Part shown: in pieces, positions 26,699 through 36,452 of the stretch | Layout of the letters: each line of letters starts with the position of its first letter | Numbering within the stretch: the stretch's first letter is position 1 | NCBI RefSeq assembly: GCF_023073415.1 | Contig: NZ_JADPJL010000068.1 | Location: 372,001-436,000 of the forward strand | Source of the DNA: Bradyrhizobium sp. 190 | GTDB lineage: Bacteria; Pseudomonadota; Alphaproteobacteria; Rhizobiales; Xanthobacteraceae | Direction of reading: 5' to 3' | Length of the DNA: 64,000 nucleotides | Made by a program: the position numbers and the translations under genes | Notes under the pieces: model-generated | The model's input: the letters and a program-made list of their open reading frames with translations, nothing else | Database searches by the model: none | Told to the model about the DNA's origin: nothing

Positions 26699-28384
26699 CT
26701 ACGCTGCCTGTCCGATGCCGGCGGCCTCGGCGGCGGCGCGCTGCATGCCTTCGGACATTTCGCTCGTCACCGCGCTCTGCTGCTGAACGGCCGCAGCCGT
26801 TGACGTCACATACTCGCTGACATCCTGGATCGCCTGCCTGATCGAGTTGAGGGCCGCAACGACATCGCCGGAGATGCCGTTGAGATTGCCGATCTCCTGC
26901 TCGATCTTGTCGGTCGCCTGCTTGGCCTGGTTGGCGAGGCCTTTCACCTCGGATGCGACCACGGCGAAACCGCGGCCGGCTTCACCGGCCCGCGCCGATT
27001 CGATCGTGGCGTTCAGCGCCAGCAGGTTGATCTGGCCGGTGATCGCGCCGATCAGCTGCACGATGCTGCTCATCGACTCCGACGCTTCCGCCAGGCGCTG
27101 CGCCTGCTGGTCGGCGGCCTCGACGCGACCGACGGCCGTGTGCGCGGTTTCCTTCGACTTCGCCATGGCGTTGGAGATTTCGCGCACCGACACGTTGAGT
27201 TCCTCGGCACCGGAAGCGACCGTCTCCATCAAGCCGCGAACCTTCTCGCTACGCATCCGCGCGATCACCTGCGCCGTGGTGTCGGTGGCGTATTTCACGA
27301 CCTTGTAGGGCTTGCCGTTGAGGTCGCGGATCGGGTTGTAGGACGCCTGAATCCAGATCTGCCGGCCGCCCTTGCCGACCCGCTCATACTCGCCCGACTG
27401 GAATTCGCCGCGGTTCAGCGCAGCCCAGAACGCGCGATAGCCTTCGCTGTCGCGCGCCTCGTGCGGCATGAACATGCCGTGATGCTCGCCCTCGATCTCG
27501 GCCAGCGAGTAGCCGAGCGCGCCGAGGAAGTTCTGGTTCGCGATCAGCACCTTGCCGTCCATGCCGAACTCGATGACAGCCTGCGACTTGCCGATGGCTT
27601 CGATCTGTCCGGCGAAATTCGCCGTCTTTAATTTCTGGTCGGTGATATCGGAGGCGAACTTCACCACCTTGAACGGCTTGCCGGCGTCGTCGAGGATCGG
27701 ATTGTAGGACGCGAGAATCCAGATCTCCTTGCCGCCCTTGCCGAAGCGCTTGTATTCGGCTGACTGGAATTCGCCGCGGCCGAGTTTTGCCCAGAATTCG
27801 CGGTAGACCGCGCTGTCGCGCTCGGCAGGCGCCACGAACATCTGGTGATGCTTGCCCTGGATCTCGGCGAGCGAATAGCCCACGGCGCTGAGGAAATTAT
27901 TGTTTGCCGTGATAATGGTTCCGTCGAGATTGAACTCGATCACGGCTTGTGCCCGGGCGATCGCCGCGATCTTGCCGGCATCCTCCATGCTGCGGATCTT
28001 GCGCTCGGTGATGTCGGTGGCGAACTTGACGACCTTGATCGGCTTGTTGGCGCTATCCACGATCGGATTGTAGGACGCCTGAATCCACACTTCGCGGCCG
28101 CCCTTGCCGACGCGCTTGTATTCGGCGGCCTGATATTCGCCGCGATTGAGCTTCGCCCAGAACGCATGATAGTCCGGATTGTCGCGCTGCTCCGGCGCCA
28201 CAAACATTCGGTGATGCTTGCCCGCGATTTCGTCGAGGCGGTATCCCATCGTGTCGAGGAAATTCTGGTTGGCGGTGATGATCGTGCCGTCCATATTGAA
28301 CTCGATCACCGCCTGCGACTTGCTGATTGCGATCGCTTGCGCCAGCGCCTCACGCGCCGCAAAACTGCTTTTCCACAAAGGCAT
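26699..28384 (-). CDS. Soluble methyl-accepting chemotaxis protein with three tandem PAS domains
   Basis: A 561-residue cytoplasmic chemoreceptor. There are no membrane helices. Three PAS-PAC units of about 122 residues occupy roughly 17-130, 139-252 and 261-374. Each carries a version of SQAVIEFNMDGTIITANQNFL, GKHHRMFV, GKGGREVWIQASYNPI and KVVKFATDIT. The rest is a short MCP signalling domain with the hairpin tip GQINLLALNATIESARAGEAGRGFAVVASEV. The layout matches Aer2/BdlA-like soluble receptors that sense redox, oxygen or a small ligand through flavin or haem PAS domains. The bound cofactor cannot be told. The C-terminus ends AAAEAAGIGQAA without a CheR tether pentapeptide. No che genes are adjacent. 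Confidence 0.92.
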   Translation of the reverse strand: MPLWKSSFAAREALAQAIAISKSQAVIEFNMDGTIITANQNFLDTMGYRLDEIAGKHHRMFVAPEQRDNPDYHAFWAKLNRGEYQAAEYKRVGKGGREVWIQASYNPIVDSANKPIKVVKFATDITERKIRSMEDAGKIAAIARAQAVIEFNLDGTIITANNNFLSAVGYSLAEIQGKHHQMFVAPAERDSAVYREFWAKLGRGEFQSAEYKRFGKGGKEIWILASYNPILDDAGKPFKVVKFASDITDQKLKTANFAGQIEAIGKSQAVIEFGMDGKVLIANQNFLGALGYSLAEIEGEHHGMFMPHEARDSEGYRAFWAALNRGEFQSGEYERVGKGGRQIWIQASYNPIRDLNGKPYKVVKYATDTTAQVIARMRSEKVRGLMETVASGAEELNVSVREISNAMAKSKETAHTAVGRVEAADQQAQRLAEASESMSSIVQLIGAITGQINLLALNATIESARAGEAGRGFAVVASEVKGLANQAKQATDKIEQEIGNLNGISGDVVAALNSIRQAIQDVSEYVTSTAAAVQQQSAVTSEMSEGMQRAAAEAAGIGQAA

Positions 28385-28654
28385 AAAAATCCTCCGGTTC
28401 TGGGGACGAGCGTGGCTTTACCTGCCGAAAATGCGTCGTCCGGATCGCTATTGACCCGTATTTCCCTGTGGACGGTTGTGGCACCAGATGGCTAATTCTT
28501 TGTTAATTCCCTTTGTTTTCAATGACTTGTCATCCTAGAAGTTGCATCCGCCGCTCGGGCTTCGAAAATCGGGAACGAGTTTGCGCTGCCCGTCCGGGAT
28601 GCCGGACCGGCGCAAAACCGGGGAAGAAATCTTCCAATCAGTATGGGAATCTCG
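28385..28654. other. Intergenic region upstream of the chemoreceptor
   Basis: About 270 bp between the divergent chemoreceptor gene and the repeat at 28655. It contains the more AT-rich stretch TAATTCTTTGTTAATTCCC (about 28493-28511), the most likely place for the chemoreceptor promoter. No open frame with coding character was seen. Confidence 0.4.
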
Positions 28655-28760
28655 AGAGCTCTTTTTCGGTCCTGATTGAATCATAACCGGGCTCTAGATT
28701 CTTGTTTTGACGCGTTTTCTTGACGCGAACCGGTGTCCACTTCGCTCGAAAACGCTATAG
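28655..28760. repeat. Bradyrhizobium intergenic repeat, inverted copy of the 6129 element
   Basis: It contains TCGGTCCTGATTGAATCATAACCGGGCTCTAGA, here described by its ends TCGGTCCTGATTGAATCA and GGGCTCTAGA. It continues through the palindromic GACGCGTTTTCTTGACGCG and GAACCGGTGTCCACTTCGC to TCGAAAACGCTATAG. This is the reverse orientation of 6129-6219 with extra length. It ends nine bases before the tsaB start. Confidence 0.7.
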
Positions 28761-28769
28761 GGTAGCCTG

Positions 28770-29474
28770 ATGCTCATCCTCGCCATCGATACCGCGCTTG
28801 ATGCCTGCGCCGCGGCCGTGCTCGACACCAGCGCAGGCGTCCTCGCGCAGGAATCGCAGCCGATGAAGCGCGGTCATGCCGAAGCCCTGATGCCGCTGAT
28901 CGCCCGCGTGATGAAGGCGTCCGGCGTTGCCTTTGCTGCGCTCGACCGCATCTCCGCGACGACAGGTCCCGGCAGCTTTACCGGATTGCGCGTCGGCCTT
29001 TCCGCCGCCCGTGGCATTGCGCTCGCCGCCGGCAAGCCGGTCGTCGGCGTGACGACATTGACCGCGTTTGCCGCCCCCATGGTCAGCGAGAACGACGAAC
29101 AGCATCCCGTCATCACCGCGATAGATGCGCGGCATGATCACGTCTATTTCCAGGTGCTGGCCGGCGACGGCCGTTCATTGATCAAGCCGAAGGTGGCGCC
29201 GATCGCGGAAGTTCTCGACGCTGCACGCTTCGGTCCCGATGCGCCACACCTGGTCGGCAATGCGGCGACGATTCTGGCCGACCGCTGGCCGGCCGACGCG
29301 CCGCCGCCCTTCAAGATCGATCAGCAGGCCGCGCCCGATATCGCCTGGGTGGCATGGCTCGGCGCCGCGGTCAGTCCCGAGAGCTCACCGGCACGGCCCT
29401 ATTATCTGCGCGCGCCCGATGCCAAGCCGCCGAAGGATCCGCTGGCCGGCGCCGCGCAGCCGCCGGCATCATGA
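28770..29474 (+). CDS. tsaB: tRNA threonylcarbamoyladenosine biosynthesis protein TsaB
   Basis: Partner of TsaD in forming t6A37 on tRNAs that read ANN codons. The 234-residue ASKHA-fold protein starts MLILAIDTALDACAAAVLD and carries the family sequences LMPLIARVMKASG and TTGPGSFTGLRVGLSAARGIALA (about 67-89, shown in part). Its stop overlaps the rimI start by 4 bp (ATGA), giving a tsaB-rimI coupled pair, the standard arrangement. The immediate upstream DNA is a dispersed repeat, so the promoter lies in or before that element. Confidence 0.95.
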   Translation: MLILAIDTALDACAAAVLDTSAGVLAQESQPMKRGHAEALMPLIARVMKASGVAFAALDRISATTGPGSFTGLRVGLSAARGIALAAGKPVVGVTTLTAFAAPMVSENDEQHPVITAIDARHDHVYFQVLAGDGRSLIKPKVAPIAEVLDAARFGPDAPHLVGNAATILADRWPADAPPPFKIDQQAAPDIAWVAWLGAAVSPESSPARPYYLRAPDAKPPKDPLAGAAQPPAS

Positions 29475-29956
29475 TGACATGGTTCTCCGATTGGTGGAGC
29501 GGCGGCACGGCCGTGATCGAACCGGCCAGTCCGCGCGACGCGGCGCGTCTGGCGCAACTGCATGGCGCATCATTTCACCGCGGCTGGGGCGAAGGCGAAT
29601 TCGAGGTCATGCTGACCGAGCGCAATACGCTCGTTCACCGGCTCAGACAGGGACGCAAGGTCATCGGCTTTGCGGTGTCGCGCATGGCGGCCGACGAGGC
29701 GGAGTTACTGTCGATCGCCATCGATGCGACCCAACGTGGCCGTGGTTTGTCGCGCGACCTGTTGCTGACGCATCTCGGTCATCTCGCGGGCCGCGGCGTA
29801 TGCAAGGTGTTCCTCGAGGTCGAAGAAAATAATCAGCCGGCGCGGCGCCTGTATGAATGGGCCGGATTTGAGGTCATTGGCCGTCGGGAACGCTATTATC
29901 AGCAGCCGGGCGGCGATCAATTGAATGCGCTTCTGATGCGGCGTGACTTGTCGTAA
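29471..29956 (+). CDS. rimI: GNAT family N-acetyltransferase, ribosomal protein bS18/RimI-like
   Basis: N-alpha-acetyltransferase of the RimI type, 161 residues from ATG 29471. The acetyl-CoA-binding segment is LLSIAIDATQRGRGLSRDLL (R-G-R-G-L), followed by VFLEVEENNQPARRLYEWAGF with the C-terminal motif B. The start is fixed by the ATGA overlap with tsaB. A longer upstream frame exists but runs inside tsaB. The Fur-family gene follows after about 50 bp. Confidence 0.92.
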   Translation: MMTWFSDWWSGGTAVIEPASPRDAARLAQLHGASFHRGWGEGEFEVMLTERNTLVHRLRQGRKVIGFAVSRMAADEAELLSIAIDATQRGRGLSRDLLLTHLGHLAGRGVCKVFLEVEENNQPARRLYEWAGFEVIGRRERYYQQPGGDQLNALLMRRDLS

Positions 29957-30009
29957 TATGCGGGCGGTGGCAAAAGACCCCCGACCTGACGTCCCTAGGC
30001 CCTGAGACC

Positions 30010-30459
30010 ATGCCCGTACTGAAATCCCCGCCTGCGCACAAGAATACCGGCATCGAGGCCCGCTGCGCCGCCACCGGCATGCGCATGACGGAACAGCGCC
30101 GCGTGATCGCGCGCGTGCTGGCCGATTCGGTCGACCATCCCGACGTCGAGGAACTTTACCGGCGCTGTGTTGCGGTGGACGACAAGATCTCGATCTCGAC
30201 GGTGTATCGCACCGTAAAACTGTTCGAAGACGCCGGGATCATCGAGCGGCACGATTTCCGCGAGGGCCGGGCGCGCTATGAGCAGATGCCCGACAGCCAT
30301 CATGATCATCTGATCAATCTGCGCGACGGCAAGGTGATCGAGTTCACCTCCGAGGAGATCGAGAAATTGCAGGCCGAGATCGCCCGCAAGCTCGGCTACA
30401 AGCTGGTCGATCACCGGCTGGAACTGTATTGCGTCCCGCTCGACGAAGATAAATCCTGA
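30010..30459 (+). CDS. fur: Fur family transcriptional regulator (Fur/Mur type)
   Basis: Metal-responsive repressor, 149 residues. The winged helix has TGMRMTEQRRVIARVLAD and the recognition-helix motif ISISTVYRTVKLFEDAGI. The dimerisation/metal domain has the HHDHL motif. The Cys-x-x-Cys structural zinc site of classical Fur is replaced: after HHDHL it reads INLRDGKVIEF. This is the pattern of the alphaproteobacterial manganese-responsive Mur/Fur, which represses mntH in Bradyrhizobium and Rhizobium. It is not Irr, which has a haem regulatory motif and an HxH site. The gene is followed 4 bp later by the HAD gene. Confidence 0.92.
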   Translation: MPVLKSPPAHKNTGIEARCAATGMRMTEQRRVIARVLADSVDHPDVEELYRRCVAVDDKISISTVYRTVKLFEDAGIIERHDFREGRARYEQMPDSHHDHLINLRDGKVIEFTSEEIEKLQAEIARKLGYKLVDHRLELYCVPLDEDKS

Positions 30460-30463
30460 TCGC

Positions 30464-31153
30464 GTGCAAAACTCAAATCCGAACTTCGATCTGATCATCT
30501 TCGACTGCGACGGCGTGCTGGTCGACAGCGAAGTCATTTCATGCCGCGCACATGCTGAGACGTTGACGCGTCATGGCTATCCGATCACTTCCGAACAGGT
30601 GCTCGTTCGCTTTCTCGGCGTGTCTGAACGCGAGGCGCGCCAAATGATCGAACGCGAGATCGACCGGAAGCTGCCTGATGACTTCGAACAACAGGTGAAC
30701 GCAGCCACGCTGAAATTTTACGAGGGCGATTTGCAGGCGATCGCGCATGTCGGCGAGGCGATTGGCGCGATACGCCTGCCCAAATGCGTCGCCTCCAGTG
30801 GGACGCCCGAAAAGATTCGCCACGGCCTCAGCTGCGCCGGCCTCTACGACCAACTCGCGCCGCATATTTTCTCCGCTACGCAGGTCAGCCGCGGCAAGCC
30901 GGCACCCGATCTGTTTCTGTTCGCCGCCGAACAGATGAAGGTGCAACCGGCCCAGTGCCTGGTTATCGAAGACAGCGTTCCTGGTGTCACCGGCGGCCGC
31001 GCCGCCGGGATGACCGTGCTCGGTTTCCACGGCGGCAGCCATTGTCAGCCGGGCCATGCCGAGATGCTGCATGACGCCGGAGCGGCCATGATCTTCGACG
31101 ATATGCGGCAACTGCCCGATCTGATTGCACGCATCGGTCGAAAGGCTGGTTAG
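30464..31153 (+). CDS. HAD-IA family hydrolase (phosphoglycolate phosphatase/beta-PGM-like)
   Basis: A 229-residue haloacid dehalogenase phosphatase. Motif I is IFDCDGVLVDSE (about 12-23, nucleophile Asp). Motif II is in CVASSGTP, motif III Lys in SRGKPAPDLFLFAA, and motif IV in CLVIEDSVPGV. The cap between motifs I and II is alpha-helical, as in the C1 class. It starts at GTG 30464, 4 bp after the fur stop, so the pair is probably cotranscribed. The substrate is a phosphorylated sugar or glycolate; it cannot be narrowed further. Confidence 0.9.
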   Translation: MQNSNPNFDLIIFDCDGVLVDSEVISCRAHAETLTRHGYPITSEQVLVRFLGVSEREARQMIEREIDRKLPDDFEQQVNAATLKFYEGDLQAIAHVGEAIGAIRLPKCVASSGTPEKIRHGLSCAGLYDQLAPHIFSATQVSRGKPAPDLFLFAAEQMKVQPAQCLVIEDSVPGVTGGRAAGMTVLGFHGGSHCQPGHAEMLHDAGAAMIFDDMRQLPDLIARIGRKAG

Positions 31154-31283
31154 TCCCGCATCGCTTGGTTGAAGTCCGGCGTCAATCTTGCCGCGAGTTA
31201 ACTGGGCGCGGAACCCGCAGGTGATAGTTTCAGGCGAACCTGCGCGAGGGGAGCGGCGCATCCTGAAATCACCCGACAGCCAG

Positions 31284-33251
31284 ATGTTGAAGACGGCCTT
31301 GATCTTTAAGGCAGCCTTGCCGCTCTCGATCGTTGCGGCGGTGGCTGTGCTTGCGCGGACCTGGCAGCTTTCGCAGAACGATTTTGGAAGGCAGTACTAC
31401 GCCGCGGGCGTGCGCAGCATGCTCGATAGCTGGCACAATTTCATCTTCAACTCGTTCGATCCCGCAGGCTTTGTTTCCATCGACAAGCCGCCCGTGGCGA
31501 TCTGGCTGCAAGTCGCCAGCGCCAAGCTGCTCGGTTTTAGCGCGCTTTCGATCATGGCCGCCCAGGTGATGGCGGGATTGGCCGCGATTCTCGTCGTTTA
31601 CATTCTGGTGCGGAAATATTGGGGCGGGACGGCTGGGGCTATCGCCGCGCTGTCGCTCGCGTGCAGCCCGATCAATGTGGCCGTCGACCGGTCGAACAAT
31701 ACCGAGAGCTGTCTCATCCTGGTGCTGCTGGCCGCCGTTTGGTTGGGGATGCGCGCAGCCGAAACTGGCCGGCTCACGACATTCTGCGCCGCGATGACGG
31801 CGATCGGCATAGGCTTCAACGTCAAGATGGGAGCTGCGCTGGTGCTGGCTCCGGTACTGGCCTTGACGTTCAGCCTTGCCCGGCCGGGCGCTCCCGTCAC
31901 CTGGCATGTTCAGCGACAAGCCATCGCCGGCATCATCCTCGTTGCCGTCGCGCTGTCATGGGCGATCTTCTTCGATCTCGCGCCGCCCCAGAATCGGCCC
32001 TATGCGGGCAGCACCAAACACAATTCGATGCTGGAGCTCGCGTTGGTGCACAATGGCGCGGCCCGCTTCCTTGCGATGTCCGCGCCCGCAGGCAATCCGG
32101 CAATCTCCTCGCCCGCCGCCTCCGGCGAGACGGCGCCGGCAACCACCGAAGTCCGGCAGCCTGTTATGACCGACGATTCGCCGACAGGCCCTCTCCGCCT
32201 GTTTCGGCCAAGAGCCGCGGCACAGTTCGCCTGGCTGCTTCCGCTCGCGCTCGCGGGCCTTGTTCTCGCCTGGTCGGATGCATGGGGCGCGGGCACGCCC
32301 GTGTCACGCCGCATCAGTGCCGGTGTGTGGACCGGCTGGCTCGTGATGTACTGGATCGTGCTCAGCTTTGCGGGCGGATTGATCCACACCTACTATGTCG
32401 CCGTGCTTGGTCCGCCGCTCGCCGTGTTTTCCGGCATCGCCGTCGCCGCGCTCTGGTCGAGGTGGAAAGCGGGCAAGCAGGGGCGGATATACCTGCCGCT
32501 GATCATCGTGGCCACGGCCGCCTGGCAAATCTATCTCTGCATGGCGCAGTCCGAGGGAATCGGATCCGACTGGCTCAGCCTGACATGGCTGACGTCGATC
32601 GCGATCGCCACGATTTGCGCTGGTGTCCTTTATGCATTGCCGCAGCAGGGCAGCCGATTCGCAAAACTGTTCGCCGGTGCTTCCATCGGCGCGCTGCTCG
32701 TGGCGCCGATCCTGACCACCGCAAGCGTCGTCCTGAGACGCCCCAACATCGCAGCGCCGGTCGCCAACATGACCGCCCTGCTCGCGCCGCCGGATACCGA
32801 GCGTGCGACACTGAGGACATCGCGGCTGGAAGCCGCCCGCCAGAAGCTCACCGGTTACCTGATCGCCCATCGCGAGGCCGCAAAGTTTCTCGTCGCGGTC
32901 CCCAACGCCAACGTCGCCGCTCCGCTCATCATCTCGACCGGCCTGCCCGTCATGGCGATCGGCGGATATCTCGGCGACGATCCGATTCTGACGCCTTCCG
33001 ACATCGAACGGCTGGCCTCGGACAGGCAACTGCGCTTCGTGATGCTCGGCGGATTTACCCTGGCGCCAGCAAAGCAGGCGGCGGCGCTCGATCCGATCGC
33101 GCGATGGGTGCGCGCCAATGGCCGCCCCGTCGATCCAAAATTGTGGCGCCTGTCCGCATCAGCCGGCACCCCCTACCGCATCAACCTCGGCAACGAATGG
33201 GTGGAGGTTCCGCCGCCCGAACTGTTCGACCTGTGGGGCAAGGCGAACTGA
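31284..33251 (+). CDS. PMT/ArnT-type membrane glycosyltransferase (GT39/GT83-like)
   Basis: Integral membrane glycosyltransferase using a polyprenyl-phosphate sugar donor. From ATG 31284 there are about 655 residues; the frame is open to 31188, but the extra residues are not hydrophobic and lack a good ribosome site, so the start is uncertain. There are about ten or more hydrophobic helices. The first external loop is the conserved acidic-loop region QNDFGRQYYAAGVRSML and SFDPAGFVSIDKPP, with the DKPP-type motif of PMT_2. The C-terminal domain (about 480-655) is soluble. The acceptor (protein, lipid A or other lipid) cannot be read. It has no obvious partner here and interrupts the conserved fur to miaB interval. 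Confidence 0.85.
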   Translation: MLKTALIFKAALPLSIVAAVAVLARTWQLSQNDFGRQYYAAGVRSMLDSWHNFIFNSFDPAGFVSIDKPPVAIWLQVASAKLLGFSALSIMAAQVMAGLAAILVVYILVRKYWGGTAGAIAALSLACSPINVAVDRSNNTESCLILVLLAAVWLGMRAAETGRLTTFCAAMTAIGIGFNVKMGAALVLAPVLALTFSLARPGAPVTWHVQRQAIAGIILVAVALSWAIFFDLAPPQNRPYAGSTKHNSMLELALVHNGAARFLAMSAPAGNPAISSPAASGETAPATTEVRQPVMTDDSPTGPLRLFRPRAAAQFAWLLPLALAGLVLAWSDAWGAGTPVSRRISAGVWTGWLVMYWIVLSFAGGLIHTYYVAVLGPPLAVFSGIAVAALWSRWKAGKQGRIYLPLIIVATAAWQIYLCMAQSEGIGSDWLSLTWLTSIAIATICAGVLYALPQQGSRFAKLFAGASIGALLVAPILTTASVVLRRPNIAAPVANMTALLAPPDTERATLRTSRLEAARQKLTGYLIAHREAAKFLVAVPNANVAAPLIISTGLPVMAIGGYLGDDPILTPSDIERLASDRQLRFVMLGGFTLAPAKQAAALDPIARWVRANGRPVDPKLWRLSASAGTPYRINLGNEWVEVPPPELFDLWGKAN

Positions 33252-33258
33252 GCCTGCC

Positions 33259-33300
33259 CGTCATTCCGCGGGGCCATGCGCAGCTCGAACCCGGAATGAC
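33259..33300. repeat. Short inverted repeat upstream of miaB
   Basis: GTCATTCCGCGGGG and CCCGGAATGAC form an 11-bp-stem hairpin between the glycosyltransferase and miaB. It is one of the dispersed GTCATTCCGG-type elements of the genus and could act as a mRNA 3' end for the upstream gene. Confidence 0.55.
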
Positions 33301-33385
33301 AGGCCCAACTCTGGCTTTTTGGCCATTTAGGCTATATCTGAGCTCCAGCCGCCGTCAGGCGCCTTTCCACCCGCACTCAGGTTCC

Positions 33386-34804
<1,419 letters not shown>

Positions 34805-34808
34805 ACCC

Positions 34809-35864
34809 TTGCCAAAAAGCGCATCGGATTCACCTTCACTTGCTCCCAGCCGCAAATTTGACCGCGACATGCAAATTCCGCCCGAGACCCAGGTCGTCAT
34901 CGACTTCGACGACAACCGCGCCGCTTCCGCGCTCGTCGGCCCCTACGGCCAAAACTTGGCGCTGGTCGAACGGCGGCTCGGCATCGTCGTCGATTCCCGC
35001 GGCAACCACATCACCATCGCCGGCTCCCGCGACGGCTGCGACGCCGCGCGGCGCGTGCTGGAGACGCTCTATGCGCAGGCTCTGCAAGGTCACGATCTCT
35101 CGCAGGGCGAAGTCGAAGGCGCGATCCGCGCCGTGCTGGCACAGGGCTCGCTGTTCGAGTACGACGCCAAGACCGCCAAATCGTCGTTCGAGACCATCAA
35201 TTTACGCAAGCGTCCGGTGCGGGCACGGACCGCGGCGCAGGATTCCTACATCCGTGCGCTGAAACGCCACGAGATGGTGTTTGGCGTAGGCCCCGCGGGT
35301 ACCGGCAAGACCTGGCTTGCGGTGGCGCATGCCGCGCAATTGTTCGAGCGCAAGGAAGTCGATCGCATCATCCTGTCGCGGCCCGCGGTCGAGGCCGGCG
35401 AGCGGCTCGGCTTCCTGCCCGGCGACTTGCGGGAAAAGGTAGATCCTTACTTAAGGCCGATCTACGACGCTCTGTACGATTTGATGGATTCGCGCATCGT
35501 CGAGCGCGCGCTGCAGGCCGGCGAGATCGAGATCGCGCCGCTGGCGTTCATGCGCGGGCGCACGCTGACCAACGCCGTCATCATCCTGGACGAAGCGCAG
35601 AACACGACTTCGATGCAGATGAAGATGTTCCTGACCCGGCTCGGCGAGAACAGCCGCATGATCATTACCGGCGATCCATCGCAGGTCGACCTGCCGAACG
35701 GGCAGGCGTCGGGGCTTGCCGAAGCCGTCAAGCTGCTCGACGGCGTCGAGGGCATCGCGCAGGTGAAATTTACCGCGGAAGACGTCATTCGCCATGAACT
35801 GGTGGCGCGGATCGTCGCCGCCTATGAGGGGTTGCCGCAGAAACCGGCGACCGGAAAATCTTGA
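34809..35864 (+). CDS. phoH: PhoH family protein (PhoH-like ATPase)
   Basis: Cytosolic P-loop NTPase of the PhoH/YbeZ type, 351 residues. Walker A is GVGPAGTGKTWLA (near 161) and Walker B is VIILDEAQN (near 257). Landmarks include ILSRPAVEAGERLGFLPGDL. The N-terminal KH-like part precedes it. I place the start at TTG 34809 because GGGAG lies 8-10 bases upstream and the alternative starts lie inside miaB. YbeZ interacts with the endoribonuclease YbeY, and ybeY starts inside the phoH stop (TTGA). The role in RNA processing is known only in outline. Confidence 0.93.
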   Translation: MPKSASDSPSLAPSRKFDRDMQIPPETQVVIDFDDNRAASALVGPYGQNLALVERRLGIVVDSRGNHITIAGSRDGCDAARRVLETLYAQALQGHDLSQGEVEGAIRAVLAQGSLFEYDAKTAKSSFETINLRKRPVRARTAAQDSYIRALKRHEMVFGVGPAGTGKTWLAVAHAAQLFERKEVDRIILSRPAVEAGERLGFLPGDLREKVDPYLRPIYDALYDLMDSRIVERALQAGEIEIAPLAFMRGRTLTNAVIILDEAQNTTSMQMKMFLTRLGENSRMIITGDPSQVDLPNGQASGLAEAVKLLDGVEGIAQVKFTAEDVIRHELVARIVAAYEGLPQKPATGKS

Positions 35865-36451
35865 CCCAACAATCTTCGGCCGTGGACCTGCTGCAGGCAG
35901 GCCGCGGCCGTAACCCCAACTCTGAAATGCAAAGCGCTGGAACGCCCGTGTCGTCCGCCCTTCCCCTCACCGAGGTTCTCGTCGTCGCCGATTGCTGGCA
36001 GACGGAGCCGGAAGCCGAGGCAGTGATCCATCGCGCCATCAATGCCGCGGCCGAAATCGCCGATGCCGATGTCGGCGAGGCGGAACTTGCCGTCATGTTG
36101 ACCGACGATGCCGGCATCCGCACGCTCAACAATAACTGGCGCGGCATCGACAAGCCGACCAACGTGCTGTCGTTTCCGGCGCTGCAGCCGACCGCGGGCG
36201 CACCTCGCGACGCGCCGCGCATGCTTGGCGACATCGCCATCGCCTACGAGACCACGCGGAAAGAGGCCGATGACGAAGAGAAGCCGTTCGATCATCACCT
36301 CAGCCATCTTGCGGTCCACGGCTTTCTGCATTTGATCGGATACGACCACGAGAACGACGACGACGCCGAAGCCATGGAAGGTCTCGAACGGGAGATTCTC
36401 GCGCAGCTCGGTATTCCCGACCCGTATTCTGGCCGGGAGCGGGTGGACTGA
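35861..36451 (+). CDS. ybeY: Endoribonuclease YbeY (rRNA maturation factor)
   Basis: Zinc-dependent single-strand endoribonuclease for 16S rRNA 3'-end maturation and ribosome quality control. The metal site HGFLHLIGYDHE (near 152) is complete, with three His. The core NVLSFPALQ and LGDIAIAYETT segments are present. The start is TTG 35861, overlapping the phoH stop by 4 bp. An internal ATG at 35927 would remove 22 non-conserved residues and could be the real start. Confidence 0.95.
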   Translation: MTQQSSAVDLLQAGRGRNPNSEMQSAGTPVSSALPLTEVLVVADCWQTEPEAEAVIHRAINAAAEIADADVGEAELAVMLTDDAGIRTLNNNWRGIDKPTNVLSFPALQPTAGAPRDAPRMLGDIAIAYETTRKEADDEEKPFDHHLSHLAVHGFLHLIGYDHENDDDAEAMEGLEREILAQLGIPDPYSGRERVD

Positions 36452-36452
36452 A

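Noticed and set aside
31619..33385. Plus-strand frame that could fuse a long N-terminal region to miaB
   Set aside because: The region overlaps the membrane glycosyltransferase in another frame and looks like chance Arg/Ala-rich sequence. MiaB itself starts at 33386.
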